Of a DNA stretch of 64,000 bases, positions 8,548-18,528 are shown one piece after another. The stretch covers positions 1-64,000 of the forward strand of contig JAJRXR010000054.1 in NCBI GenBank assembly GCA_024276195.1, read 5' to 3'. Numbering within the stretch: position 1 is the first letter of the stretch; each line of letters starts with the position of its first letter. The notes under the pieces were generated by a model. That model saw only the letters and a list, made by a program, of their open reading frames with translations. It was not told the origin of the DNA and made no database searches. The stretch is from Planctomycetota bacterium (lineage in GTDB: Bacteria > Planctomycetota > Phycisphaerae > Phycisphaerales > UBA1924). The translations under genes and the position numbers were made by a program.

Positions 8548-8581
8548 GGGTGGCGTGCAGACGGCGTAAGCCTTCTGCACG
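8548..8581 (+). repeat. REP hairpin (copy C), diverged core
   Basis: Begins GGGTGGC, then outer stem CGTGCAGA/TCTGCACG, inner stem GGC/GCC and loop GTAA. The single C opposite T between the two stems is at the same place as in copies A and B, while the inner stem and loop have changed. Confidence 0.8.
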
Positions 8582-8608
8582 ATGGGCTACTGGGGGGTTG
8601 GACAGCCA

Positions 8609-8644
8609 CGTGGAGAAGCCGAAGACGGCGTCTCCACGGCACCC
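8609..8644 (-). repeat. REP hairpin (copy D), inverted orientation
   Basis: The reverse complement reads GGGTGCC tail, outer stem CGTGGAGA/TCTCCACG, inner stem GCCG/CGGC, loop TCTT. It points toward the transposase gene, so copies A and D bracket the RAYT in opposite orientation. Confidence 0.85.
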
Positions 8645-8685
8645 GGCAGCCAAATATTCGGACACTTCGCGTATCAGAACTCAGC

Positions 8686-9606
8686 CTAATCCATGGCGCG
8701 TTCATGCATTCCGCATGCAAAGACCAGCTTCACACCATAGAGCCCAGCGCGGACGTTTCCCTCGGGACCACCGATACGACTGTTATGAGGTGGCAACTGG
8801 CGTCGAACTACCCTGGCCGTCCCGCCGAGGCCGTCGACCATAGATTCCGAGGCTGGTATCCCGATGCTGTCAATCATTGTACCTCGTAAAGCCTTTCCCG
8901 AGTAATAGTCCCCTGTCCAAGCCCCGGTAATTGAATCATGCTCTCCCTCTGGGTTGAGCATGGCCTCCGCAATAATCCACTCCGACTCTGTCGGAATGCG
9001 AATCGGTAACCCGCTGTGTTCACGCACCCACTTGCAGAACCCCACGACTCCGCTCAAGGGCACGGAGTTTGCCGGGGCTTCGCTCATCGCAACGAACTCG
9101 CCTTGCGCAGCGTCATACTGGACAGATGAACCCGCGTATGTCCCTAGCTGATCTGACCCCTCCGTCTCCCCCACGCGATTGAGATACTCGGCATACAGCG
9201 CAGAGTCGATCAACTCTGGTGTCATATAGAATGCGTATGTTAGCTCAACCTGAACCATTTCCACCTCATCTGATCCTAGATCCGTTATTAATACCTGCTC
9301 AAGCGCACGGCCAATCGCCCTCCCACCTGGTCCACTCAGCTGGAGCGACCTCGGCGCAACTCGCACAAACTCGATCTCCTCACCTAGAATCTCCAGCACA
9401 AACTGATTCGAGTCGCACGCCTCTTCTGCCCGCATCAGCTCTGCCTCACTGGGCAAGTCCATCCCTTCGATGCCGACTGGCCAGACCAATGGCAGGGGCG
9501 TAGCAACGTCCTCTTCGGACGGCTGATTCCCTTCGGCCTTATGCCGACCTTGCTCGCATGAACAGGCAGCCGCGACAACGCTGACGGCAAACATGAACGC
9601 GACCAT
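8686..9606 (-). CDS. lipoprotein with FGE-sulfatase (SUMF1-like) domain, probably non-catalytic
   Basis: From the ATG at 9604-9606 (306 aa) the protein starts MVAFMFAVSVVAAACSCEQG, a lipoprotein signal with a plausible lipobox ending at Cys15. An in-frame ATG at 9711 would add 35 non-signal residues. The C-terminal part has the SUMF1/FGE signature order: ELTYAFYMTPELIDSALYAEYL, then GVVGFCKWVREHSGLPIRIPTESEW, and a closing RIGGPEGNVRAGLYGVKLVF ('fR.v.'). The usual GNVWEW is replaced by GGTARVV, and the paired catalytic cysteines of true FGE are not apparent, so it probably serves as a binding/structural version. Base composition is clearly less GC-rich than neighbours, and REP copies lie on both sides, suggesting acquisition. 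Confidence 0.72.
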   Translation of the reverse strand: MVAFMFAVSVVAAACSCEQGRHKAEGNQPSEEDVATPLPLVWPVGIEGMDLPSEAELMRAEEACDSNQFVLEILGEEIEFVRVAPRSLQLSGPGGRAIGRALEQVLITDLGSDEVEMVQVELTYAFYMTPELIDSALYAEYLNRVGETEGSDQLGTYAGSSVQYDAAQGEFVAMSEAPANSVPLSGVVGFCKWVREHSGLPIRIPTESEWIIAEAMLNPEGEHDSITGAWTGDYYSGKALRGTMIDSIGIPASESMVDGLGGTARVVRRQLPPHNSRIGGPEGNVRAGLYGVKLVFACGMHERAMD

Positions 9607-9758
9607 GCGCCTCACCACTAATCGGTTCAGTAGTCTTTCAACGGACCGTAGGGACGGGACGTGCCCGGGCCATCCTGTTCCGCAGGTCCAATTCCGAAGG
9701 AAGTGCAACATGCAACACAGTCTCCATTAAATTTATCTTGGCATTCATCTGATCCGCC
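9607..9758. other. AT-richer intergenic stretch, nothing recognised
   Basis: Upstream region of the lipoprotein gene, with compositional bias like that gene (for example around 9710-9745). It should hold the lipoprotein promoter, but I see no convincing -35/-10 pair. Confidence 0.4.
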
Positions 9759-9859
9759 GGGTGCCGTGGAGACGCCGTCCGCGGCTTCTCCACGACATTG
9801 GACGTGCGTCGGCGCCACATCATCGTGGAGAAGCCGAGGACGGCGTCTCCACGGCACCC
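9759..9859. repeat. complete REPIN: two inverted REP hairpins
   Basis: The left REP (9759-9795) is GGGTGCC plus outer stem CGTGGAGA/TCTCCACG. Its core is close to GCCG-TCC-GCGGC. The right REP (9824-9859) is the same unit inverted, with loop TCCT on its own sense strand, and ends GGCACCC. The spacer is 28 bp. It sits 15 bp after the sucC stop. Confidence 0.88.
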
Positions 9860-9874
9860 AATCTCTTCTGGGAA

Positions 9875-11095
9875 TTACCCCACCGCCGCGACAACCTTCT
9901 CCGCCGCATCGCCCAGGTCGGTCGCGGCTTGCAGCGTCGGCAGATCGCCCGCCGCGTCCTGGAGCAGCTTCCGCCCGGCGTCCACGTTCGTGCCTTCCAA
10001 TCTCACGACAAGTGGGACTTTGAAGCCGGTGGAGCCGTCGTCGTTTTTGTAGCCGCGGGCGGCGTTGATGATGCCGCTGGCGATGATGTCGCACTGCATG
10101 ATGCCGCCGAAGATGTTGACCATGATGCCCTTGACGGCGTGGTCGGAGAGGATGATCTTGAAGGCTTCGGTGACGGACTCTTCGGTGGCCGAGCCGCCGA
10201 CATCGAGGAAGTTGGCGGGCTCGCCGCCGTAGAGCTTGATGGTGTCCATGGTGGCCATGGCGAGGCCGGCGCCGTTGACGAGGCAGCCGATGTTGCCGTC
10301 GAGTGCGATGTACGACAAGCCGAACTTCTGGGCCTTGAGCTCGGCGGGGTTTTCCTCGGCGGGGTCGAAGAGGGCCTGGATGTCTTTGTGCTTGAAGAGG
10401 GCGTTGTCATCGAAGTTGAACTTGGCATCGATGGCGATGACCTGACCATCGGGGTCGCTGCCTGTTGCTGGTGTAAGGATCAGCGGGTTGATCTCGGCGA
10501 TGGTGCAGTCCTTGGCGAGGAAGAGCTTGGAGAGGTTCATCATGACCTTGACCGCCTGAGAGACCTGCTTGCCCCGGAAGCCGAGTCGGAAGGCGATCTC
10601 GCGGGCCTGGTAGGGCTGGAGCCCGAGGAGGGGGTGGAGCTGGGCCTTGATAATGGCGTCGGGGTTTTCAGCGGCGACGCGCTCGATCTCGACGCCGCCC
10701 TCGGCCGAGGCGATGAGCGTGTGGCGGCGCGAGGCGCGGTCGGTGGTGATGGCGAGGTAGTACTCGTGCGCAATCTCGACGCCCGCGGCGACGAGGAGCT
10801 TGGTCACTTCCAAGCCCTCGGGGCCGGTCTGGACGGAGACCATCTTGTTCGAGAGCATGAAGCGGGCGGCGTCCTCGGCTTCTTGAGGGCTGCGGACGAG
10901 CTTGACGAAGCCGGCCTTGCCGCGCCCGCCGGCGTGGACTTGGGCCTTGACGACGGCGAGGGTGACGCCGGCCTCCTTCGTCACTTGCTTGTAGGTGGTG
11001 GCGGCGTCGTCGATGGACTCGATGACGGAGGCGGCGGGAACGGGGATGCCGAAGGAGGCGAGCAGGTCGCGCCCCTGGTACTCGTGGATCTTCAT
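9875..11095 (-). CDS. sucC: succinyl-CoA synthetase beta subunit (ADP-forming)
   Basis: The 406-residue protein is the nucleotide-binding ATP-grasp subunit of succinate-CoA ligase in the TCA cycle. Landmarks are [20 protein letters not shown] (1-20), the ATP-grasp lysine region [20 protein letters not shown] (~48-67), the metal site AEINPLI (~201) and the succinate/CoA-side [20 protein letters not shown] (~322-341). Length is slightly above the usual 388-400. The alpha subunit gene sucD, normally directly downstream, is not here: a REPIN lies 15 bp after the stop and the next gene is an unrelated lipoprotein. sucD must lie elsewhere. Confidence 0.96.
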   Translation of the reverse strand: MKIHEYQGRDLLASFGIPVPAASVIESIDDAATTYKQVTKEAGVTLAVVKAQVHAGGRGKAGFVKLVRSPQEAEDAARFMLSNKMVSVQTGPEGLEVTKLLVAAGVEIAHEYYLAITTDRASRRHTLIASAEGGVEIERVAAENPDAIIKAQLHPLLGLQPYQAREIAFRLGFRGKQVSQAVKVMMNLSKLFLAKDCTIAEINPLILTPATGSDPDGQVIAIDAKFNFDDNALFKHKDIQALFDPAEENPAELKAQKFGLSYIALDGNIGCLVNGAGLAMATMDTIKLYGGEPANFLDVGGSATEESVTEAFKIILSDHAVKGIMVNIFGGIMQCDIIASGIINAARGYKNDDGSTGFKVPLVVRLEGTNVDAGRKLLQDAAGDLPTLQAATDLGDAAEKVVAAVG

Positions 11096-11199
11096 GGCGT
11101 GGTCCTTCCGTGGTGGAGAGGGGCATGGTAGGGGATTGGGGGGAAGGCATCAGGGATCAGGCATTGGGCAAGGAATGAAGAGGGAGGAAAAGCGGAGAC

Positions 11200-11236
11200 C
11201 CCTCACCCCGGCCCTCTCCCCAGGGGGGAGAGGGAG
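11200..11236. repeat. CCCTCTCCCC / GGGGAGAGGG palindrome
   Basis: A perfect 10-bp inverted repeat with loop AGG (11212-11234), preceded by CCCTCACCCCGG. This 'ctcaccccggccctctccc' type of repeat is a common dispersed element in many GC-rich bacteria (from memory). It lies in the 267-bp gap between sucC and the dockerin-like gene. The remainder of the gap is G-rich and has no recognisable gene. Confidence 0.65.
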
Positions 11237-11362
11237 GAAGGCAAGAAAAGGAGAGTGAGATTGGCGGACCCCCGGAAGAGAGGGGTCGGATTGGGCCGGG
11301 GCGGCGGTAGGCTTGGATCATCGCAGGGGTGATCCTTGCGGCGAAGACTTTGGAGACTCGAC

Positions 11363-12103
11363 ATGATGAGCACGACTCGGCGGGGCGGGATGATCGGGCT
11401 GGCGGCGGTCGCGGGCTTTGCGATGGCGGCGCCTGCCGGCGTTGACACGATCACGTTCGATGAACTGGCTGTGGGGACTGAGATCCACGGGCAGACGCTG
11501 CTGGGGTACGCGACGTTCAGCACGCAGGTGCAGACGACGGCGTCGCCGACGGTGGAGGTGGAGGGTGTGCCGGTCCCGGGTGAGTACGGGTCGGGGGCGT
11601 TCCTGGTCGGGGCGTTCGATGATTTTATAGTCATTGATCTTGCGACGCCGGTCACGCGGGTGTCGGTTGGGTTTACGATCGACGACACGATCCACTCGTC
11701 GGTGCAGATGCACCTGCAGGGGCACGCGGCGGACGGGTCGATCCTCGTGTTCGAGCAGGGATTCCCGACGGTCTCGGGGACGTGGCCCGCGGTCCTGGGC
11801 GACAGCGCCTCGGGGACGATGGTGATTGAGTCCGCCGAGCCGATCTATCAGGTCGGGATGTCGTTCGCGCTGGATGTGTTCGCGACATCGTTCGCGATCG
11901 ACAACATCGAGTTTGTGCGCGCCTCGTGCAACGCTGCCGACCTCGCCGAGCCGTTCGGGGCGGTTGATTTCAGCGATGTGGTCGCGTTCCTCGGGGCGTT
12001 CGGCGAGCAGAGCCCGCTGGCGGACCTGGCGGCGCCGTTCGGGACGTGGGACTTCAACGATGTGATCGAGTTCCTGAACGCGTTCGGGGCGGGCTGCCCG
12101 TAG
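11363..12103 (+). CDS. secreted protein with C-terminal GC-type dockerin-like domain
   Basis: The ATG at 11363 has GGAG at suitable spacing; 246 residues follow. A signal peptide (MMSTTRRGGMIGLAAVAGFAMAAPAG) precedes a beta-rich domain (DTITFDELAVGTEIHGQTLLGYATFST...), which resembles the PEP-CTERM-like 'tidFe.l..gt.v...y.g.tFs' jelly-roll family of secreted proteins. The C-terminus has two duplicated segments, NAADLAEPFGAVDFSDVVAF and SPLADLAAPFGTWDFNDVIEF, each with Asp-rich loops like EF-hand/dockerin calcium sites. This duplicated tail is the anchor module typical of Phycisphaerales surface proteins and is good evidence for the lineage. Monocistronic; a strong terminator follows. Confidence 0.85.
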   Translation: MMSTTRRGGMIGLAAVAGFAMAAPAGVDTITFDELAVGTEIHGQTLLGYATFSTQVQTTASPTVEVEGVPVPGEYGSGAFLVGAFDDFIVIDLATPVTRVSVGFTIDDTIHSSVQMHLQGHAADGSILVFEQGFPTVSGTWPAVLGDSASGTMVIESAEPIYQVGMSFALDVFATSFAIDNIEFVRASCNAADLAEPFGAVDFSDVVAFLGAFGEQSPLADLAAPFGTWDFNDVIEFLNAFGAGCP

Positions 12104-12131
12104 TCAGGAAGAACATTCAGAGATAGAGAGG

Positions 12132-12160
12132 CCCGGTGCGGTGGCGCCGGGTCTTTTTTT
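12132..12160 (+). terminator. rho-independent terminator
   Basis: The 8-bp stem CCCGGTGC/GCGCCGGG (one G-U pair), loop GGTG, is followed by seven T at 12154-12160. It is 29 bp after the stop of the dockerin-like gene and ends that transcript. Confidence 0.88.
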
Positions 12161-12245
12161 GCGCTCTGAGAAAAGAGACTTGCCGGTTGGAAACTGGGGC
12201 TGCCGGGATGGGGAGAGGCCCCCTCCGTCGTCGCTGCGCTCGACA

Positions 12246-12269
12246 CCTCCCCCGCTGGGGCGGGGGAGG
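12246..12269. repeat. CCTCCCCCGC / GCGGGGGAGG palindrome
   Basis: A perfect 10-bp inverted repeat with loop TGGG, preceded by CTCCGTCGTCGCTGCGCTCGA. This motif is a frequent dispersed repeat in GC-rich genomes (from memory). It sits directly before the stop of the convergent gene at 12276. Confidence 0.6.
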
Positions 12270-12275
12270 AGGAGG

Positions 12276-13610
12276 TCAGTCGTCGGCGGCGGGTTGAGCG
12301 TCGAGACCGGGGAGACGGTTGAAGATGCGCCGGTCGATGAGGTCGAGGGTTTTTTTGTCTTGGGCGACGATGACGACGACGTACCCAGACTCTGGGTAGC
12401 AGCGGAGGAGGACGTGCTGGGAGGCGTCGCCGGCGCGGGCGGAGAAGGAGCGGATGTCGCCTTGGTCGGTGTGGTCGATGCGTTCCTCGAAGCCGAGGGC
12501 TTTGCGCCGGGTGACATCGGGGCGGGGGTCGAGGTCGGGGCCGACGCCAGTGGTGAAGAGCTTCACGGTGCCCCAGTGGAGATAGCGATCATCGAGGAGA
12601 GCTTCTCCGAACCTGACGAGTCCTTCTGGCGCTATCAAGCGATCGGAAGCCGACGACCGGATCCAGGCATGGGCCGGCATTAATACACGCCTGGAGATCA
12701 GGCCCTGTAGGAATCCTCCCGCACGCTCGGCCTTGATCGCGAATATCGCGTCGGTGAGCTGGGTGTGCTGACGCTGCCACTTTCGGATCGCGGCGTCACG
12801 AGTATCACGGAGGTCCGCGAAGTACAGCAGCTTCGAGTGCGGGTGAGGCGTCGATCCGTGCACCATCTTCGGGTAGACGCCATTCTCTCGCCTCGGCCGT
12901 TTCCACTCTCCGCGCAACGGCACGATGATCTGGAGCGATCGCTCGAGTGGCCCCCACGGGACGGCGAATGAGCTTGATTCGTCGGGCCACTCGTGCATCG
13001 GCGCGGATGGCGCAAGGAATGACACGGAGAGAAGTTCTTGATCGTCGATGAGGCCTTGATCGTCTTGGCGCTGGCGTCTGCTGATCACAACTCCATTGAA
13101 CCGATCGGATTCGTGTAGGGCTCTGAGAAACTCGGTTGTCTCGTTCTGGAATGCCTCGACGGTTGCGGGTCGCCCCTGCTCCTCTGGCGGCCCTGCGGAA
13201 GGCTTGACGCCCACATTCATAATCCCGTGCGGCGGTTCTGGGCTGACCTGGATGACCAGCTCGCCCCAGACGCCGCCGTCGCGGAGGTAGACGACGATCT
13301 CGTGGTTGGTTTCGCGGGCGATCGAGTGCGGGGCGTTGATGCCGGCGTTGGCCAGGCGGGTGTGCATGGACAGGTGCTGCTCGACGCCGACGCGGTCGCG
13401 GAAGTCGGCGTCGAAGTGGTTCTCAATCAGGTTGCGGATCGTGTTGGCGTCGCTCGAGCGGACCGCCTCGAACCACGCTTTCGCGGCGTGCCCCGCCGGG
13501 GTGTCGGGGTACGACACGCCCTGAGCGCGCGCCGGGGGGCAGAGCAGGGCGAGGAAGGCGATTACGAAAGATGCACGCAGGATCTGCGCCGAGCGGGTGG
13601 TGTGGGGCAT
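12276..13610 (-). CDS. secreted beta-lactamase/serine-hydrolase-fold-like protein, apparently degenerate
   Basis: The frame continues far upstream as an antisense artefact; the real start is the ATG at 13608-13610, giving 444 residues with signal peptide MPHTTRSAQILRASFVIAFL...PARAQG. Residues ~27-140 (DTPAGHAAKAWFEAVRSSDANTIRNLIENHFD ... ELVIQVSPEPPHGIMNVGVKPS) match the NTF2-like N-domain commonly placed before class C beta-lactamase-like serine hydrolases ('TPAGr...aWldAfnsgD'). The following part has weak traces of that fold (FNGVVISRR; LVRFGEALLDDRYLHW; ESGYVVVIVAQDKKTL near the end), but no SxxK or YxN motif can be found. It is probably a non-catalytic relative. Codon use in the middle (12,600-13,100) is less GC-biased than neighbours. 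Confidence 0.58.
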   Translation of the reverse strand: MPHTTRSAQILRASFVIAFLALLCPPARAQGVSYPDTPAGHAAKAWFEAVRSSDANTIRNLIENHFDADFRDRVGVEQHLSMHTRLANAGINAPHSIARETNHEIVVYLRDGGVWGELVIQVSPEPPHGIMNVGVKPSAGPPEEQGRPATVEAFQNETTEFLRALHESDRFNGVVISRRQRQDDQGLIDDQELLSVSFLAPSAPMHEWPDESSSFAVPWGPLERSLQIIVPLRGEWKRPRRENGVYPKMVHGSTPHPHSKLLYFADLRDTRDAAIRKWQRQHTQLTDAIFAIKAERAGGFLQGLISRRVLMPAHAWIRSSASDRLIAPEGLVRFGEALLDDRYLHWGTVKLFTTGVGPDLDPRPDVTRRKALGFEERIDHTDQGDIRSFSARAGDASQHVLLRCYPESGYVVVIVAQDKKTLDLIDRRIFNRLPGLDAQPAADD

Positions 13611-13715
13611 GGCGTCAGTATCGGCGATCGAGGATGCGGGGGCAATGGTGATTTGTGCGCACGGTTTGGGCGAGGGCGGCGCCGGGGTTCGGTCTGGGCG
13701 TGATACAGTCTGGGC

Positions 13716-16211
13716 ATGGGCGTGAAGGTTGAGACGAAGGATGGAGAGCGGCGGGTGTCGCTGCCGGTGATCGACTGCGCGTCGGGGCAGAGGCCCGAGA
13801 AGGTCAAAAAGTCGAGGGCATCGCGGTACCGGGCGGCGGTGCTTATCGCGGTGCACGTCGCCATCTTTGCGCACGTGGCCCACTGGCTGGTGACGGGGCG
13901 GACGGTATCGCCGATCGAGCCGAGCGAGACGATGGAGACGCTCGAGCGCGGGAGCATCAACGCGGGGTTCGTGGTGTTCGTGGGGGCGATCCTGGCGACG
14001 CTGGTGTTCGGTCGGTTTTTCTGCGGGTGGGCGTGCCACGTGATTGCGCTGCAGGACGTGTGCGGCTGGATGATGAAGAAGCTCGGGGTGCGCCCGAAGG
14101 CGTTCCGGTCGAGGCTGCTGGTGTACGGGCCTCTGGCGTTGGCGCTGTACATGTTTGTGTGGCCGACGTTCAAGCGGGTGGCGCTGGCGCCCGGGCTCGA
14201 GGCGATGGAGATCGCGTGGCCCGCGTGGCTGCGCCGGGTCGAGCCGATCCGCGAGATCTCGAGCGGGATGTTTGTCGAGGATTACTGGGAGACGTTCCCG
14301 ACGTGGTTTGTGGCGATCCCGTTCTTGCTGGTGATCGGGTTCGCGACGGTCTACTTCCTGGGGGCGAAGGGGTTTTGCACCTATGCGTGCCCGTACGGGG
14401 GGTTCTTTGCGCCGGCGGACAAGGTGGCTCCTCTGCGCATCCGGGTGACGGATGCGTGCGCCCATTGTGGGCACTGCACGGCCGCGTGTACCTCGAACGT
14501 GCGCGTCCACGAGGAGGTGCGCGACTATGGCATGGTGATCGACCCGGGGTGCATGAAGTGCATGGACTGCGTGAGCGTGTGCCCGAACGACGCGCTGTAC
14601 TTCGGGCTCGGGCGCCCGTCGCTCGGGAGCGGGCCTCGGTCTGAGGAGGCGAAGGCCACGGCCAAGAAGGCGAAGGCGGCCCGCCAGCGCCGGTACGACC
14701 TGACGTGGGCGGGCGAGTTTGTGATGGTCGGTGTGGTGCTGGCGGTGTTTATTTCGACGCGGGGGATGCTGGATCAGATCCCGATGCTGATGGCCGGGGC
14801 GCTGGCGGGGATCGGGGTGTTTTTGGCGCTGACGGCGTGGCGCATCTTGCGGGGCGACAACGCGCGGATCTACGGGTTCCAGCTCAAGCTCAAGGGCAAG
14901 ATCCGCCCGCTGGGGTGGGTGTATCTGCTGGTGATGGTGGTGCTGGCCGGGGTGATCGGGTGGGGGCTCGAGGCGAGGCACTCGCGCTGGCGCGGGGACA
15001 TGCTGTACACGCCGATGGACGTGCAGTTCATCACAACGCTCCGCCCGGAGTTCCAGGCCTCGGCGAAGCAAGAGGACGAGGCGAGGCGGGCGCTGGCGTG
15101 GTACGACCGGGGCGATAGCCCGCAAAGCGGGGGGTGGGGCTGGAGGCTCGACCCGGAACGCCGGGTGCGCGAGGCGTACCTGCACGCGCTGCTCGGCGAA
15201 AAGGGCGAAGCACGCAATCAGCTCGAACTGGTCCTCGAGCACGGGCGCCCGACCGATTCGCTCGTCAACCAGATGGGGCAGGTCATCCGGGCTGCGGGCG
15301 GCGGACGCGAGCAGCTCATCGAACTCGATCGCGAAGCGCTGGCGGCCCACCCGGAGCTGCACGCGGTGCGCGGGCGATTGGCCCAACTGGCGGTCAGCGA
15401 GGGTCGGGCGTCGGACGCCGAGGCGCTGTGGGACGAGGCGCGCGAGCGGTTCGGCGATGAGCCGGCGCTGCTGATGAGCGAGGCCCGGTTCCGCATGGCC
15501 ACGGGCGACACGGATCGGGCGGCGGCGCTGGCGCAGAACGCGGCCCGGATGGCGCTGGAAGAGCACGCCCCAGAGCCAAGTTTCGCGCTGCAGGCGGCGA
15601 CGCTGCTGGCGCAGATCCCGCGTGTCGATGAGGCGGTCGAGCTGGCGCAGGAGGCGGGCAAGCACCCGAGGGCAGCGCCCGAGACGAAGCTGGGCGCCGC
15701 AGGGCTGCTCACGCCCATGGGTCGGATGGACGAGGCACGCCAGATCATCGAGGACGTGCTTGCTGGCCCGGCGGGCGAGGAGCCCGGGGTGCTGTCGCAG
15801 GCGGGCTTGCTGCTCGCTGGCCTGCGAGACTTCGACCGGGCGGGCGAGCTGATCTCTGACGCGGCCCGGTCCGTCGCCGACAAACCCTGGGAGGCGTCGG
15901 CGCTCGGGCGGACGCTTGTTGACCTGGGGATGCAGATTCAGCGTGAGGATGTGGTCGAGCGCGGGCTCGGGGTGCTGCGCAGCGCGAGCGAGGCGAGGCC
16001 CGATTCGGGGACCCTGCGCCACGATTACGCGGCGGTTCTGGCTGGGGTCGGGCGGGCGGAGGAGGCGGCGGATGCCATGGTCCTGGCGGCGGAGGCGGCG
16101 GACCGCAATGTCCTGATCGCCGAGCGGGCCGCGAGCCTGCTGGCCGGGCTGGGACGCTACGACGAGGCCAAGGCCTGGCAGGCGGAGGCCGCCCGGCGTC
16201 GGGGGCCTTGA
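13716..16211 (+). CDS. polyferredoxin (NapH/CcoG-like 4Fe-4S membrane protein) fused to C-terminal TPR domain
   Basis: The 831-residue protein has three parts. Residues ~40-240 hold four membrane helices with the motifs FFCGWACHVIALQD (~105) and YACPYGGFFAP (~226), the CxxxC(P) pairs of NapH/NosR/CcoG-type electron-transfer proteins. Residues ~245-300 hold two classic 4Fe-4S clusters: CAHCGHCTAACTS and CMKCMDCVSVCPND. Three more helices follow (~335-430), then ~400 residues of degenerate TPR repeats (for example ALAWYDRGDSP, YLHALLGEKGEARNQLELVL, EARQIIEDVLAG, GRAEEAADAMVLAAEAADRN). The fold predicts a membrane-bound iron-sulfur electron conduit with a protein-docking tail. Partner and donor are unknown; no Nap, Nos or Cco genes are adjacent. 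The next gene, atpD, follows after 183 bp. Confidence 0.85.
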   Translation: MGVKVETKDGERRVSLPVIDCASGQRPEKVKKSRASRYRAAVLIAVHVAIFAHVAHWLVTGRTVSPIEPSETMETLERGSINAGFVVFVGAILATLVFGRFFCGWACHVIALQDVCGWMMKKLGVRPKAFRSRLLVYGPLALALYMFVWPTFKRVALAPGLEAMEIAWPAWLRRVEPIREISSGMFVEDYWETFPTWFVAIPFLLVIGFATVYFLGAKGFCTYACPYGGFFAPADKVAPLRIRVTDACAHCGHCTAACTSNVRVHEEVRDYGMVIDPGCMKCMDCVSVCPNDALYFGLGRPSLGSGPRSEEAKATAKKAKAARQRRYDLTWAGEFVMVGVVLAVFISTRGMLDQIPMLMAGALAGIGVFLALTAWRILRGDNARIYGFQLKLKGKIRPLGWVYLLVMVVLAGVIGWGLEARHSRWRGDMLYTPMDVQFITTLRPEFQASAKQEDEARRALAWYDRGDSPQSGGWGWRLDPERRVREAYLHALLGEKGEARNQLELVLEHGRPTDSLVNQMGQVIRAAGGGREQLIELDREALAAHPELHAVRGRLAQLAVSEGRASDAEALWDEARERFGDEPALLMSEARFRMATGDTDRAAALAQNAARMALEEHAPEPSFALQAATLLAQIPRVDEAVELAQEAGKHPRAAPETKLGAAGLLTPMGRMDEARQIIEDVLAGPAGEEPGVLSQAGLLLAGLRDFDRAGELISDAARSVADKPWEASALGRTLVDLGMQIQREDVVERGLGVLRSASEARPDSGTLRHDYAAVLAGVGRAEEAADAMVLAAEAADRNVLIAERAASLLAGLGRYDEAKAWQAEAARRRGP

Positions 16212-17846
<1,635 letters not shown>

Positions 17847-17886
17847 TTCGTATCGCCACCCGAGATCGATGATCCGGTATTCTCAG

Positions 17887-17917
17887 AGACCCGTCCCGCG
17901 TGGGTCGGGTCTTTTTT
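17887..17917 (+). terminator. rho-independent terminator after atpD
   Basis: Outer stem AGACCCG/CGGGTCT, a T-T mismatch, inner stem CCC/GGG with loop GCGT, then six T at 17912-17917. It closes atpD and leaves only 19 bp to the next start, so the following gene must be transcribed through it or from an internal promoter. Confidence 0.85.
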
Positions 17918-17936
17918 GACGAAAGGTTCCCCACAC

Positions 17937-18428
17937 ATGACGGTCAATACCAAGCAGGCTCCGAGGCGGACACTCAAGCTCGGCTCGCTCGGGGACATCA
18001 GCGCCGACCTGGACACGATCCAAGCGGCCCACGACGCGGGCACGCTCTCGCACACGGGCAACTGGACCCCGGGGCAGATCTTCGAGCATGTGGCAACTCT
18101 GATGGAGTGCGCGATCGACGGGTTCCCGAGCAAGCCCCCCCCGCCGGTGCGATGGATGATTACGCTGCTGTTCAAGAAAAAGGCGCTCTCGGGCGAGGCG
18201 TCGCCGGCGGGGTTCAAGCTGCCGAAGAAGGCCGAGTTCTTGCTGCCCGGCGATTCAACGAGCTTCGACGAGGGCATGGCGCGCCTGCGAACAGTGCTCG
18301 GGCGGATCGAATCGGGCGAGCGGTTCACGCACGACAGCCCGGTGTTCGGCAAGCTCACGCACGAGCAATGGATCACGCTGCAGTCCGGGCACGCGATCCT
18401 GCACCTGAGCTTTCTTGCGCTCGGATGA
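17937..18428 (+). CDS. DUF1569 (DinB-superfamily-like) protein
   Basis: 163 residues from the ATG at 17937; an in-frame TTG at 17916 is inside the terminator and unlikely. The order LGSLGDISADLDTIQAAHDAGTLSHTGNWTPGQIFEHVATLMECAIDGFP is that of DUF1569, a four-helix bundle related to DinB/YfiT metalloenzymes; the C-terminal HEQWITLQSGHAILHLSFL supplies further His residues that could make up the metal site. Function is unknown. The terminator directly upstream argues for its own promoter. Confidence 0.8.
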   Translation: MTVNTKQAPRRTLKLGSLGDISADLDTIQAAHDAGTLSHTGNWTPGQIFEHVATLMECAIDGFPSKPPPPVRWMITLLFKKKALSGEASPAGFKLPKKAEFLLPGDSTSFDEGMARLRTVLGRIESGERFTHDSPVFGKLTHEQWITLQSGHAILHLSFLALG

Positions 18429-18494
18429 GCGAGACTTTGTGGCGGGGGGCGAGGCGGAGGGATACCGAACAGGTTGCGATTATTCCTTCGGGCT

Positions 18495-18522
18495 TTCAAA
18501 TCGGCGCCATTTGCGGTACAGT
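18495..18522 (+). promoter_or_regulatory. candidate sigma-70 promoter for a small RNA
   Basis: TTCAAA (18495-18500), 16-bp spacer, TACAGT (18517-18522). Initiation would be near 18529, just before the structured segment that ends in a U-run at 18651. Match is moderate (4/6 and 4/6 to consensus). Confidence 0.35.
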
Positions 18523-18528
18523 GGGCCG

